From the NCBI GenBank assembly GCA_027451525.1, contig DAIDJF010000054.1, positions 1 through 38,816 on the forward strand: a stretch of 38,816 nt of DNA. Reading direction: 5' to 3'. A program made the position numbers and the translations under genes. The notes under the pieces were generated by a model that was not told the origin of the DNA, searched no databases, and worked only from the letters and a program-made list of their open reading frames with translations. The DNA is from Ktedonobacterales bacterium (lineage in GTDB: Bacteria; Chloroflexota; Ktedonobacteria; Ktedonobacterales; Ktedonobacteraceae). Below, in pieces: positions 7,392 to 15,898 of this stretch; positions within the stretch are counted from its first letter, which is position 1; every line of letters starts with the position of its first letter.

Positions 7392-8732
7392 ATGGAATTT
7401 TCGCCGCTACAGAATAGTGAAGAGATGGTGGCTGTTGCACCATCGGAGCAAATTCGTCCTGGTGACAGGTCAACAATCAAGGCTGCACAAGCGGTATTGC
7501 GTGGCAATAGTAAACGAGGGATATTAGCTCGTGTGTTGCCATTTCTTGGCCCTGCCTTTATTGCCTCTGTTGCCTATATTGATCCTGGCAACTTTGCCAC
7601 CAATATCCAGGGCGGAGCACAGTTCGGCTATCTGCTCGTCTGGGTGATTATTGCCAGTAATCTGATGGCAATGGTTATTCAAACGCTATCGGCGAAATTG
7701 GGTATTGCGACGGGGCGCAACCTGGCGGAAATTTGTCGCGAACAGTTCCCGCGTCCAGTTGTATGGGGCATGTGGATTGTCTCGGAGATCGTAGCGATGG
7801 CAACTGATCTGGCCGAGTTTCTCGGCGCGGCCATCGGCTTCAATCTGCTGTTTCATATCCCGCTCCTGGTTGCTGGCATCCTGACTGGTATTAGCACTTT
7901 TATCATCCTGGGCCTCGAACGGCGTGGCTTTCGTCCAATCGAAGCCGTCATCACGACGCTGGTCAGTGTCATCGCAGGCAGTTATATCGTGGAGACGCTG
8001 CTTGACCGTCCTGACTGGGGACAAATTGCCTATCATTCCGTATTGCCACAATTTAATGGGCCTGAAAGTGTGCTGCTTGGCGTTGGAATTCTTGGCGCAA
8101 CGGTCATGCCGCATGTGATTTTTTTACACTCATCGCTGACGCAAAATCGCATTATCGCCAGGGATGACAGAGCGCGCAAACGTCTGTTTCGCTTTGAATT
8201 TGTTGATGTCATGATCGCGATGACGCTTGCTGGTATGGTCAATCTTTTTATGCTGGTGATGGCATCTTCAACCTTCTACTCACGCGGCTTAACCAGTATC
8301 GCGACGATTGAAGTGGCCTATCGTACGCTGGAGCCATTATTAGGTAGCGCGGCCAGCATCATCTTCGCGATCTCGCTGTTGGCCTCTGGCCTCTCATCAT
8401 CAAGTGTGGGCACAATGGCGGGTCAGGTCATTATGCAAGGCTTTCTACACTTCCAGGTTCCCATCTGGGTGCGCCGTCTGGTCACGATGGCTCCCGCTCT
8501 GATCGTGATCGCTCTCGGTCTGGACCCGACGCGCACGCTCGTTATCAGTCAAGTCATTTTGAGCTTCGGTATCCCGTTTGCTCTCATTCCGCTCGTGATG
8601 TTTACGCGCCAGAAGAAATTGATGGGCAATCTGGTCAACCATCGTCTGACGACGCTGGTCGCGGCTTTGATCGCTCTCATCATTGTGAGCCTCAATGTGT
8701 ATCTGATCTATCAAACCTTCATGCCTGTCTAG
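7392..8732 (+). CDS. mntH: NRAMP-family Mn2+/Fe2+ transporter
   Basis: About 446 residues and 11 helices. The TM1 metal-binding motif DPGN is intact (D64-N67) and the TM6 motif is MPH (GATVMPHVIFLHSSL), so both halves of the metal site are conserved. Nramp proteins import Mn2+ or Fe2+ with protons across the inner membrane. ATG 7392 is preferred to GTG 7371 because TTGGAG at 7378-7383 sits 8 bases upstream. The gene follows the MntR-like regulator by 30 bases and precedes the ATP-grasp gene by 5 bases, so the three are probably co-transcribed. Confidence 0.93.
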   Translation: MEFSPLQNSEEMVAVAPSEQIRPGDRSTIKAAQAVLRGNSKRGILARVLPFLGPAFIASVAYIDPGNFATNIQGGAQFGYLLVWVIIASNLMAMVIQTLSAKLGIATGRNLAEICREQFPRPVVWGMWIVSEIVAMATDLAEFLGAAIGFNLLFHIPLLVAGILTGISTFIILGLERRGFRPIEAVITTLVSVIAGSYIVETLLDRPDWGQIAYHSVLPQFNGPESVLLGVGILGATVMPHVIFLHSSLTQNRIIARDDRARKRLFRFEFVDVMIAMTLAGMVNLFMLVMASSTFYSRGLTSIATIEVAYRTLEPLLGSAASIIFAISLLASGLSSSSVGTMAGQVIMQGFLHFQVPIWVRRLVTMAPALIVIALGLDPTRTLVISQVILSFGIPFALIPLVMFTRQKKLMGNLVNHRLTTLVAALIALIIVSLNVYLIYQTFMPV

Positions 8733-8737
8733 CATCT

Positions 8738-9910
8738 ATGGAAAGGCAACGTATCCTGCTGACAGGGGGACGCGCACCCGCGACTCTGGATCTGGCTCGC
8801 CAGTTTGCGCAGCGTGGACATAGCGTTTTCGTCGCTGAAAGCGTCCCTCAGCACCTCTGCCGCTATTCCCGCTCTGTGCAGAAGAGCTATCTGGTGCCTC
8901 ATCCGAATGCAGCACCAGAAGCGTTTGCTGATGCACTGTTGCAGATTATCCAGCAAGAGCATATTGATTTGCTCATTCCCACGTGTGAAGAGATTTTTTT
9001 CGTGGCTCAAATGCGTGACCGCTTGCAGCAGGCGTGCCGTGTATTTGTCGCTTCACACGAACAGATGCGCCACCTGCATAGTAAATGGGAATTTATCGAG
9101 CGCGCGCGCCAGTATGGGTTGACCGTGCCAGAAACGCACCTGCTGACCTCGCGTGCCGCTCTACAACATCTCTCATCGTCTGTGCGCTTCCCCTGTATTC
9201 TCAAACCCGTTTTCTCGCGTTTCGCCACAAAAGTAGCATTGATAGAGCATGGGGAACAGCTAGAGCACACGCTGGCAGCACTGGAGATTTCCGCAAGCTA
9301 TCCCTGGGTAATGCAGGAATATCTTGTCGGTCAGGCATATTGTTCTTATAGCCTTGCTCACGCGGGACAACTAGCCGCGCACGCTGTGTATGCCGTGAAC
9401 TTTACGGCGGGACGAGGTGCGTGTATCGATTTTGCTCCCGTCGAGCAGCGCGCTATCGATGCATGGGTGACACACTTCCTGCATGAAGAGCAATTTTCTG
9501 GTCAGATTGCCTTTGATTTTATCGTCACACCTGATGGCACGGTTTTTCCGCTCGAATGCAATCCACGCGCAACCAGCGGTGTGCATCTCTTCACTCCACG
9601 CGATGCTCTCCCAGACGCCTTTTTCCCGGCCTATCTACAATGTGGGCATGTCTTGCGTCCACAAGCAACAACTTATGCCATGTTAGGAGTGCCGATGCTG
9701 CTCTATGGCCTGCCCTCGGTGCGCTCCTGGGCACGTTTGCGCGATTGGGGGCATGTAATGACGCGCGCGCATGACGTGATTTTCGCGCCGCGCGACCTGG
9801 GACCGCTGCTGGCCGCGCCGCGTATCATCTGGTATAACTGGAGAGAAAGTCGTCGCTTGCACCTCTCGCTTTTGGCGTTCTCAACCTATGATATCGAGTG
9901 GAACGGATAG
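8738..9910 (+). CDS. ATP-grasp carboxylate-amine ligase-like protein
   Basis: A 390-residue ATP-grasp protein. An N-terminal Rossmann-like preATP-grasp domain (RILLTGGRAPATLDLARQF) precedes the ATP-grasp domain, with the lysine motif FPCILKPV (about 150) and PWVMQEYLVG (about 188-197). The metal-binding end is LECNPRATSGVH (about 274-285), with Glu and Asn intact. Such enzymes activate a carboxylate as acyl phosphate and join it to an amine or thiol. The substrate is unknown. Translation is probably coupled: the ATG lies 5 bases after the mntH stop with no clear ribosome site of its own, and the next gene begins 2 bases after its stop. Position in a metal-regulated operon suggests a metal-related metabolite, but this is inference. 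Confidence 0.85.
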   Translation: MERQRILLTGGRAPATLDLARQFAQRGHSVFVAESVPQHLCRYSRSVQKSYLVPHPNAAPEAFADALLQIIQQEHIDLLIPTCEEIFFVAQMRDRLQQACRVFVASHEQMRHLHSKWEFIERARQYGLTVPETHLLTSRAALQHLSSSVRFPCILKPVFSRFATKVALIEHGEQLEHTLAALEISASYPWVMQEYLVGQAYCSYSLAHAGQLAAHAVYAVNFTAGRGACIDFAPVEQRAIDAWVTHFLHEEQFSGQIAFDFIVTPDGTVFPLECNPRATSGVHLFTPRDALPDAFFPAYLQCGHVLRPQATTYAMLGVPMLLYGLPSVRSWARLRDWGHVMTRAHDVIFAPRDLGPLLAAPRIIWYNWRESRRLHLSLLAFSTYDIEWNG

Positions 9911-9912
9911 CT

Positions 9913-11091
9913 ATGTTGGAACAGGAAACGCATTCCCATGTCACATTACAGCTATTTGATGCAAATACTATTCAGGACCTGACGTGGCCTGAGACGGATG
10001 ATGGTCGCTATGCCAGACAGTACCTCTTGCCACTTATACAGCAAGGTGCAATGCCGTTCATTGCCAACGCGCAAACAACCTGTATGGCCTTGCTGATTGA
10101 TAGACAGATTGTGTTGCCTGTAACCGTCAATCAGCGCGAATATGACAATTCCTATGTTTGCTCGCCATACTCGCACTATGTCTCTTATGCTAAAGAAGAA
10201 CTGGTCCTGCTCGAAAATCCCGCGCTCAAGTACGTGTTTGCACGTGTATTTGATCTGTTGGGGGCATTAGGCAAACTGTGCAGCATCAACCGTGTGGTGC
10301 ATGTCAATAATTGGTTGTTCCCTACTAATCTCTATCCTCAAATCACGCCTGCGCAGGTGACCGCAATAATCGCATTTATGCGCCAACGTTTCCCCCATCA
10401 CACAATCGTTTTCCGTTCACTCAACGAGCATACTAACTCCACGTTGCTCTCGAATTTACGGCAAGCGGGTTGTCTACCTGTTGCCAGCAGGCAAGTCTAT
10501 CTCGTGCATCCATCTGACCCGAAGGCACTGAACGCAAAGGCCCGCTGGCTACTCAAACGCGATCACGCGCTCCTGACGCATCAGGGTTATCGTGTAGTGG
10601 GCATGGATGAACTGCGTGCCGAAGATGTGCCACGCATTGTCGAACTCTATAACGCGCTCTATCTCGGTAAATACTCACTCTATAACCCGATGTTTACAGA
10701 AGCTTTTATCATGCAGGCGTTGCAGCACAAGATATTGGAACTGGTGGCTCTGAAAAAAGATGGTCGCATTGATGCCGTGCTTGGCTATTTCTGGCGCAAC
10801 GGCGTAATGACGACGCCGCTCTTTGGCTACGATACCACGCTACTACAAGAGATTGGCCTGTATCGGATGCTTTCCGTGACGCTCTTTCAAATCGCGCAAG
10901 AGCGTGGCTTGCTGCTGCACGAGAGTTCGGGGGCAGCGCAATTCAAGCGCAATCGCGGCGCGTTTGGCGTGATCGAATATAGTGCAGTGTATATGCGCCA
11001 TCTGTCGCTCCATCGTCGTCTGTACTGGCAATTACTAGCTCTGCTTTTAGACAGGATTGGCGTGCCTTTTATGCAGAAGCATAAGCTGTGA
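9913..11091 (+). CDS. GNAT/FemAB-like acyltransferase-fold protein
   Basis: About 392 residues. The C-terminal half has GNAT character: LVALKKDGRIDAVLGYFW, then GVMTTPLFGYD, and the helix-rich EIGLYRMLSVTLFQIAQERG, ending in LHESSGAAQFKRNRGA as in GNAT proteins encoded near ligases. The N-terminal half (about 1-190) is a diverged second unit with no motif I can name, giving a FemAB-like size. ATG 9913 is preferred over the in-frame GTG 9898, which overlaps the ATP-grasp gene. The pair ATP-grasp plus GNAT suggests two successive acylation or amide-forming steps. Specific function unknown. Confidence 0.65.
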   Translation: MLEQETHSHVTLQLFDANTIQDLTWPETDDGRYARQYLLPLIQQGAMPFIANAQTTCMALLIDRQIVLPVTVNQREYDNSYVCSPYSHYVSYAKEELVLLENPALKYVFARVFDLLGALGKLCSINRVVHVNNWLFPTNLYPQITPAQVTAIIAFMRQRFPHHTIVFRSLNEHTNSTLLSNLRQAGCLPVASRQVYLVHPSDPKALNAKARWLLKRDHALLTHQGYRVVGMDELRAEDVPRIVELYNALYLGKYSLYNPMFTEAFIMQALQHKILELVALKKDGRIDAVLGYFWRNGVMTTPLFGYDTTLLQEIGLYRMLSVTLFQIAQERGLLLHESSGAAQFKRNRGAFGVIEYSAVYMRHLSLHRRLYWQLLALLLDRIGVPFMQKHKL

Positions 11092-11176
11092 GCTATCCAA
11101 AAATCCTCTCTCCTGATATACTGTGAGGCATACCACGTACTTTAGTAGGGCGATTATATCGCAAGGGAGAGATGAG

Positions 11177-12469
11177 ATGACTGTAGATATCAGTGATATA
11201 GAGCGTATTTTGGCAGAACAAAATCGGTGGCGACAGACGCAGACGATCAATTTGATTGCCAGCGAGAATACGCCGAGCGATGCTGTGCGCCGTGTCCAGA
11301 ACTCAGACTTCATGGGTAGATATGCTGAGGGACACCCAAACCGTGATGGGCAGGTCAACCGCTATTATCAGGGCACGCGCTATATTGATGAGATTGAGCG
11401 TATGGCCCACGATGAAATTATAGAACTGTTCAATGTGCAACAGGCTGATGTGCGCCCAATTAGTGGCAATGCAGCTAATACTGCTATCGCGCTAGGACTA
11501 TTGCGCGGCGGCGATACGATTGTTGCCAATTCGACCGATGCAGGTGGGCATATCAGTCACGGACCAGTCGGAGTCTTTGGGCGACGCATCCAGAACCGGG
11601 GCCAGTCACTGAAACTGGGCGTTGCCAATTCCGTAAACCTGCACTATTTACCGCTGACGCCTGACCACTATCATGTCGATGCGCAGAAAACGATTGAAGT
11701 CATCGATCAGGTTGCGCCACAACTGGTAGTGATGGGCAAAAGCCTGTTCCTTTTCCCTGAGCCAGTCGAAGAAGTGGCGGCCTTCTGCAAAACGAAAAAT
11801 ATTCCGCTGCTCTACGACGGAGCACACGTGCTCGGTCTGGTCGCTGGTGGACAGTTCCAGGACCCGTTGCACGAGGGCGCGACCTGGATGACGGGCAGCA
11901 CGCATAAGACCTTCCCTGGTCCGCAGCGCGGCGTCATTCTGGGCAATATGGACGCGGAAGTAGAGAAGAAGTACTGGCCCGCCGCTGATCGCGGTGTCTT
12001 CCCTGGTTCATCCAGCAACCATCATCTAAACACACTGCCTGCTTTGCTTGTTGCTGTTCGTGAGATGAAACAGTATGGGCGCGAATATGCCGCGCAGATT
12101 GTACGCAACGCGCAGGCCCTTGGGCAGAGTCTTGACGAACTGGGAACGCCCGTCGAGGCGCGTGAGTTTGGCTACACAAAGAGCCACATGATCGCGGTCA
12201 ATGTCGCGCAGTGGGGAGCAGGCGTCGAGGTAGCGAAACGCCTGGAAGAGAACGATATCATCGTGAACTATAACATGCTCCCAGGCGATGCCGACCCGCG
12301 TCATCCCTCTGGCCTGCGCATCGGCGTCTCCGAAATGACCCGTTTCGGCATGGACGAACGTGCGATGGGCGAATTGGCGCAATTGATGCACGACGCCATT
12401 CGTGGCAAAAACGTCAAAACCCAAGTGAACGCCTTGCGTGCCCGCTTCACCACGATGAAATTCGTGTAA
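11177..12469 (+). CDS. SHMT-like PLP enzyme, archaeal type
   Basis: A 430-residue fold-type I PLP protein of the serine hydroxymethyltransferase family. The PLP lysine lies in TGSTHKTFPGPQRG, the Asp in LLYDGAHVLGL, and the YAEG motif near residue 53 is kept. MGKSLFLFPEPVEEV and the TGSTHKTFPGPQ wording match archaeal SHMTs rather than typical bacterial GlyA (TTTTHKTLRGPRGG style). The YAEG segment has an insert (HPNRDGQVN) before RYYQG. It could be a glycine/serine SHMT, an alpha-methylserine type or a transaldolase. AAGGGAGAG at 11163-11171 supports ATG 11177. It lies 85 bases after the GNAT gene, likely in the same operon. Confidence 0.85.
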   Translation: MTVDISDIERILAEQNRWRQTQTINLIASENTPSDAVRRVQNSDFMGRYAEGHPNRDGQVNRYYQGTRYIDEIERMAHDEIIELFNVQQADVRPISGNAANTAIALGLLRGGDTIVANSTDAGGHISHGPVGVFGRRIQNRGQSLKLGVANSVNLHYLPLTPDHYHVDAQKTIEVIDQVAPQLVVMGKSLFLFPEPVEEVAAFCKTKNIPLLYDGAHVLGLVAGGQFQDPLHEGATWMTGSTHKTFPGPQRGVILGNMDAEVEKKYWPAADRGVFPGSSSNHHLNTLPALLVAVREMKQYGREYAAQIVRNAQALGQSLDELGTPVEAREFGYTKSHMIAVNVAQWGAGVEVAKRLEENDIIVNYNMLPGDADPRHPSGLRIGVSEMTRFGMDERAMGELAQLMHDAIRGKNVKTQVNALRARFTTMKFV

Positions 12470-12487
12470 GCTGAGCAGCATATCTAA

Positions 12488-12527
12488 GATAGTAGCTGAA
12501 ATTCTTACACTTATTTCGGCTACTATC
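12488..12527 (+). terminator. Hairpin between SHMT-like gene and 12545 gene
   Basis: GATAGTAGC (12488-12496) pairs with GCTACTATC (12519-12527), and GAAAT/ATTTC extends the stem inward past a T-G wobble, giving about 15 bp with a 10-base loop. It sits 8 bases before the AGGAGG of the next gene, so it may also influence that gene's translation. Confidence 0.5.
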
Positions 12528-12544
12528 GGTGAATAGGAGGCGCG

Positions 12545-13012
12545 ATGAAACTTCTTGGTCAGTTGCATACAATGGCCTTAACCTATCAAGAAATTTGTCA
12601 GGGAGAACGTGCATGGGTTGCATTAGGCAATTTTATGAACGATTGGTTTGATTATGCAAAAGATCAACGGGCAGAATTAGTCGTAACTCCCATTGTGCTA
12701 CCTGAGCCTCTAAGCCAAGCAATGTTTCGATGGGCTGTCTTTTGCGCGGCATCGGTCGAGTATCTTTGTGGACACTATGGTGTTACTTGCCCGTCCTGGG
12801 TGTATAACTCTGCCTATTATCTGACTGAACCCTGGTTTGACTCTCCGATGGCTCATAAACCCCAAGTGCAGGAACGGCTTATTCAGCAGACGCCAGAGCC
12901 TTTTAGCCGACGCAACATCTACTGTGGTAATCGTATGTTTGCTAACAAATACGAATTTGCTGAGCAATACCGCGCTCTATCAGCTTCTCAATCTTTTTCG
13001 TCTTCTATTTAA
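12545..13012 (+). CDS. Conserved protein of unknown function
   Basis: A 155-residue soluble protein rich in Trp, Tyr and Phe. Fixed-looking blocks are WVALGNFMNDWFDYAKDQRAEL (about 23-44), RWAVFCAASVEYLC (about 63-76), CPSWVYNSAYYLTEPWF (about 82-98) and TPEPFSRRNIYCGNRM (about 117-132). I recall similar short proteins in Actinobacteria and Chloroflexota, often as single genes, but know no function. AGGAGG at 12535-12540 gives a strong though close ribosome site for ATG 12545. No signal peptide or TM helix. The C-terminal tail is serine-rich. Confidence 0.75.
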   Translation: MKLLGQLHTMALTYQEICQGERAWVALGNFMNDWFDYAKDQRAELVVTPIVLPEPLSQAMFRWAVFCAASVEYLCGHYGVTCPSWVYNSAYYLTEPWFDSPMAHKPQVQERLIQQTPEPFSRRNIYCGNRMFANKYEFAEQYRALSASQSFSSSI

Positions 13013-13020
13013 GATGAGCG

Positions 13021-13218
13021 TTAATATCTTTTTCTATATTGTGTGGTGTAATATAAAGCCGCGCCAAAAACGTTGAAAAACGTTAATAGCAGCATCCAGA
13101 TCATCCTATTATTGCCAACTATGGTGTCGTTGTCTAACATGTCGCTGAACATTCTGGCCCAGAATATGAGCAATGGAATCATAATAATGATTGGAATGAG
13201 TGGAAGTAGGTTTTGCAT
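13021..13218 (-). CDS. Small two-helix membrane protein, PLDc_N-like
   Basis: A 65-residue peptide with two hydrophobic helices (LLPLIPIIIMIPLLIFWARMF and MIWMLLLTFFNVFGAALYY) around a short polar link (DNDTIVGNNR). The pattern W-x-x-M-x-x-D ... N-x-x-G-A-x-x-Y-Y matches the N-terminal domain of cardiolipin synthase-type phospholipase D proteins (PLDc_N), often found as free small proteins. AGGAGG 8 bases before the ATG supports expression. Convergent with the 12545 gene. Confidence 0.7.
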   Translation of the reverse strand: MQNLLPLIPIIIMIPLLIFWARMFSDMLDNDTIVGNNRMIWMLLLTFFNVFGAALYYTTQYRKRY

Positions 13219-13354
13219 TGTTGTTCCTCCTGTGTTTATTATAGCTCACTCTTCACAAGGTGACCCCACTCCATACAAGTGCTTTAGAGTATAGTATATC
13301 TGTTCCTCATCACGCAGCAAGCCCAATGAGGTGTATTCTTCTCACAAAAACATC

Positions 13355-13876
13355 TCAGCGTGGAGAGATACTTTCTAAGATGCTAGATACAATCGCTTCT
13401 GGGCTGCGCGTTTCTGTATCAATGTGTAGCGCGAAATCGGGTGACTGGAACGCGCTCACGCAACGTCCGACGCGTTCATTGATCCATGTGCGAGCTTGGG
13501 CAGTGTGCTCGCGCTTGCTCAGGCGAGCGAAAATGGTCTCTTCTGAGGCTTGCAGGCAGAAGTGATAGAGTTCTGGCTCAAATTGGCGCAGTCCGTTGAT
13601 AACCTCATCAAAGTAGGGTCGATGCCAGATGGTCATAGGGATGACGAGCGTGCGTTGATAGGTTTGCAGGAGTTGCTGCGCGGTCGTGATCGTAAGCGTG
13701 CGCCACATTGGCAGGTCTTGAAAATCGTCAAATTGCGCAACAGGTCGGACAATGTATCCTAGTGCTCCACCAATGATTTCCGGGTCAAAAAGCATGCTCT
13801 GCGGTAGTTGTTGTACGAGTAGTTCCGCGACTGTTGTTTTGCCGACACCAAACGAGCCGTTAATGAAAATAATCAT
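13355..13876 (-). CDS. TmrB-like P-loop NTPase
   Basis: A 173-residue AAA/kinase-like protein: Walker A GSFGVGKTT (about 7-15), then FDPEIIGGALGYIV, DDFQDLPMWRTL and VIPMTIWHRPYFDEVI. These phrases closely parallel Bacillus TmrB (FDPE/YDPE, DDFQ, IVPMTI), the ATP-binding tunicamycin-resistance protein. A LID-like Arg region lies near RLSKREHTAQARTWI. TmrB binds tunicamycin; whether this smaller protein does, or phosphorylates another molecule, is not shown. It is divergent from the gene remnant at 14048. Confidence 0.75.
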   Translation of the reverse strand: MIIFINGSFGVGKTTVAELLVQQLPQSMLFDPEIIGGALGYIVRPVAQFDDFQDLPMWRTLTITTAQQLLQTYQRTLVIPMTIWHRPYFDEVINGLRQFEPELYHFCLQASEETIFARLSKREHTAQARTWINERVGRCVSAFQSPDFALHIDTETRSPEAIVSSILESISPR

Positions 13877-14047
13877 AGCTTATCCTATGTGTTTGACAAT
13901 GGGAAATAGCTCACAAACTCGTGCCGCGATATTCATATCTCACCTTCGCACGTTTTTCTCAATGCATGATATCATAACTGCTAGAACGGTGATCACAAAC
14001 CTTGATGATGAGTGGGTACTATCGTAAAAGAAAGGACATCATCTGTC

Positions 14048-14176
14048 ATGCGTCTCGCGCTTATCTCTGATATTCATGGCAATAGTATCGCGCTAGAAGC
14101 CGTTTTGAAAAAGGAGACGTCTCTTGGCTTTAGAAGAAGAGATCATGGCACCACAAGGATATCGCTTTACTTCTAA
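14048..14176 (+). pseudogene. Truncated metallophosphoesterase start
   Basis: ATG 14048 opens a 42-codon frame whose first 22 residues are MRLALISDIHGNSIALEAVL and two lysines, the classic beginning of calcineurin-like metallophosphoesterases with the D-x-H metal motif. After that the frame runs through unrelated codons to TAA 14174. The rest of the enzyme, including GNHD and GHTH motifs, is absent. It ends in the ribosome site of the next gene (AAGGAG 14111-14116). A deletion joining two genes is the simplest explanation. Confidence 0.75.
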
Positions 14177-14783
14177 GTTTCACTATCCAAAAACCTTGAT
14201 AAATACAATTGAATTTTTCACTCCTTTATCTTGGGGGATACCCATTATTCTGGCCGAATGGGGAGTGTTCTTGCCACTTCAGCGAGGACAAGTGACTATC
14301 GTGTGCGTGATCATTTTATTCACTTCTTTCTTCGGAAGGAGAATGATTCAAAGAGGCGTGGGCCGTTTGCTTGGCTATCCCGTTTCATGGTCATCAATCT
14401 TTTCCATTCGTATTATCTATTTTATGGCAGATTTCTCTGTCGAGGGAGGAGAATATCGCTCCTATTGGGATATTTTGCTCATTACTCTTGCACCTCTGAG
14501 TCTCTACATTGCGTTGTTGATCCCTCTGTTGCTCGGACATCGGGGAACGATTGGCAACATGCTCGCCTTTATTCTTCTTGCGGGCCTTTTACCCACCATC
14601 GCTGATATCTATTTTGCCTGCTGGCTAGTAACGAAACCGAGAAAATCCGTCTTGTACATACGACGCCGAACGGCGTGGCTCTTTGAGCCTCTTTCAGTAG
14701 AGCAATGCGCCCAGGAGGCAACTGCGGCACAAAGACCAGAACAAGCGAGGAGACGGAGACACAGAAAGATACACCACCACTAG
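14124..14783 (+). CDS. Membrane protein resembling DUF3267/M50-like zincins, active site degenerate
   Basis: About 219 residues with four hydrophobic segments and a basic tail (RRRRHRKIHHH). The layout follows DUF3267 putative zincins: a helix where HExxH is expected, a mid-protein YWDILLITLAPLSLYIAL helix, then GTIGNMLAFILLAGLLPTIADIYFACWLV and RPRK-like end. The would-be zinc helix reads GRRMIQRGVGRLLGYPVSW, with no HExxH. TTG 14124 has AAGGAG at 14111-14116 and is preferred; ATG 14145 is an alternative. If the resemblance is right it is a catalytically dead relative; otherwise an unknown membrane protein. Confidence 0.5.
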   Translation: MALEEEIMAPQGYRFTSKFHYPKTLINTIEFFTPLSWGIPIILAEWGVFLPLQRGQVTIVCVIILFTSFFGRRMIQRGVGRLLGYPVSWSSIFSIRIIYFMADFSVEGGEYRSYWDILLITLAPLSLYIALLIPLLLGHRGTIGNMLAFILLAGLLPTIADIYFACWLVTKPRKSVLYIRRRTAWLFEPLSVEQCAQEATAAQRPEQARRRRHRKIHHH

Positions 14784-14835
14784 AAGGTTTAAAGTGGACC
14801 TTTGTGTCAGGTTCATCGCCACTTTTTTAATTCCC

Positions 14836-14889
14836 AAATGTACATGCATCAGCGACAAGGTCACCCCTGCCGCTGATGCATGTACATTT
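14836..14889. terminator. 19-bp perfect inverted repeat between convergent genes
   Basis: AAATGTACATGCATCAGCG (14836-14854) is followed, after a 16-base loop, by its exact reverse complement (14871-14889). It sits between the stop codons of the convergent 14124 and 14927 genes. Each arm contains the sub-palindromes TGTACA and ATGCAT. No U-tract on either side. Confidence 0.65.
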
Positions 14890-14926
14890 GCAATCTCCCT
14901 ATCCATAAGAGAGAAATTGAGGATTC

Positions 14927-15520
14927 TTAGTCCAACTCTACTACTGGCAAGCCATGTATGCCGAGCGTGGTAGAGATTTCGCTACCGTGATGGATGTCGT
15001 GTTCGAGTACATGCCAGATGATCTGCTGGCGCGAAACTGCGGGCCTCACTTCTCCTGAACGAGCCGTTGCATCCAACCACATTTGGGCGTATGGTTGGAG
15101 CGCAGGCTCGACCAGTTGCGCGTGACGTACACGTTCCGTCTGACCTAGAGGCGGGAAGGTCTCGAAAAGATCAGTTGGGGTCAGACGGGCAAGCGTCTCC
15201 TCGATCATCTGCCATGTTTTTTCAAGTCCGGCAACCAGTTCTGTCGCCGGATGACATGGATCTATGCCCGCTTCACAGACTCCCAATGCCCATAACTCGA
15301 AGCGAGTCAGGTCGTCACTTCCTTCGCCCATCCGTACGTGAAACCACCAGGCGCGATTGGCAACCATATGTGTTACGTACATACCAATTGACCAATGTTG
15401 CGGTGTGGTGCGTAAAGCAAGTTGCTCTATTGTAAGGGGGGCGATGGCTGCGACAAGCAGTTGCTGGTATTTTCTCCAACCCTCGTAGAAGGAAAGGAGC
15501 GAAAACTGATGTTCTGTCAT
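14927..15520 (-). CDS. DinB-family protein (DinB_2-like four-helix bundle)
   Basis: A 197-residue DinB/YfiT-like protein. The metal-site histidines are visible: one in YVTHMVANRAWWFHVRMGEG (about 48-67), and the pair in HVLEHDIHHGSEISTTLG (about 170-187). The family includes thiol-dependent transferases for mycothiol or bacillithiol and uncharacterised damage-inducible proteins. The PQHWSIGMYVTHM start is typical. No operon partner is evident; its promoter must lie in 15521-15600. Confidence 0.85.
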   Translation of the reverse strand: MTEHQFSLLSFYEGWRKYQQLLVAAIAPLTIEQLALRTTPQHWSIGMYVTHMVANRAWWFHVRMGEGSDDLTRFELWALGVCEAGIDPCHPATELVAGLEKTWQMIEETLARLTPTDLFETFPPLGQTERVRHAQLVEPALQPYAQMWLDATARSGEVRPAVSRQQIIWHVLEHDIHHGSEISTTLGIHGLPVVELD

Positions 15521-15898
15521 GATATATATTCCTTGTACTTCTCCATATCTCTTACGCTATCTTACAACTTGCGTTCTCACTATCAACTGTCTCGTGCTGG
15601 CTTTGCTAGAGGTATGGTATGCAAGAATTGGGCACACAACAATAAAGCACTTATGCCTGATGAGAGACAAGCGATAGATGGAAGCAAGCATGGAAATGTC
15701 TGTTTCACTGTTTGAACAGGAAACAGGATGGAGTTAGCAGCACACTGGCATAGATATCAAGACCTCCCATAAAACGAATGAATACTTTACTACTATACAA
15801 ACAGAGTGATGAACTTGTCAAGGATGGGCAGAAGTGTGTGTTCTTTGTCCTTCTCAAAAGATGGCAAGATCATTCTACTCTACAAAAAATAGTGATGT
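15521..15898. other. Intergenic region without recognisable gene
   Basis: This 378-base stretch lies between the dinB-like start and the Uma2 stop. I see no credible coding frame; a 61-codon plus-strand frame at 15778 is basic, lacks a ribosome site and overlaps the Uma2 gene. A short CTGTTT-GA-ACAG hairpin is near 15708. It should hold the dinB promoter and the Uma2 3' region. Confidence 0.5.

Noticed and set aside
12026..12568. 180-codon minus-strand frame opposite the SHMT-like gene
   Set aside because: Antisense shadow; no homology to any family I know.
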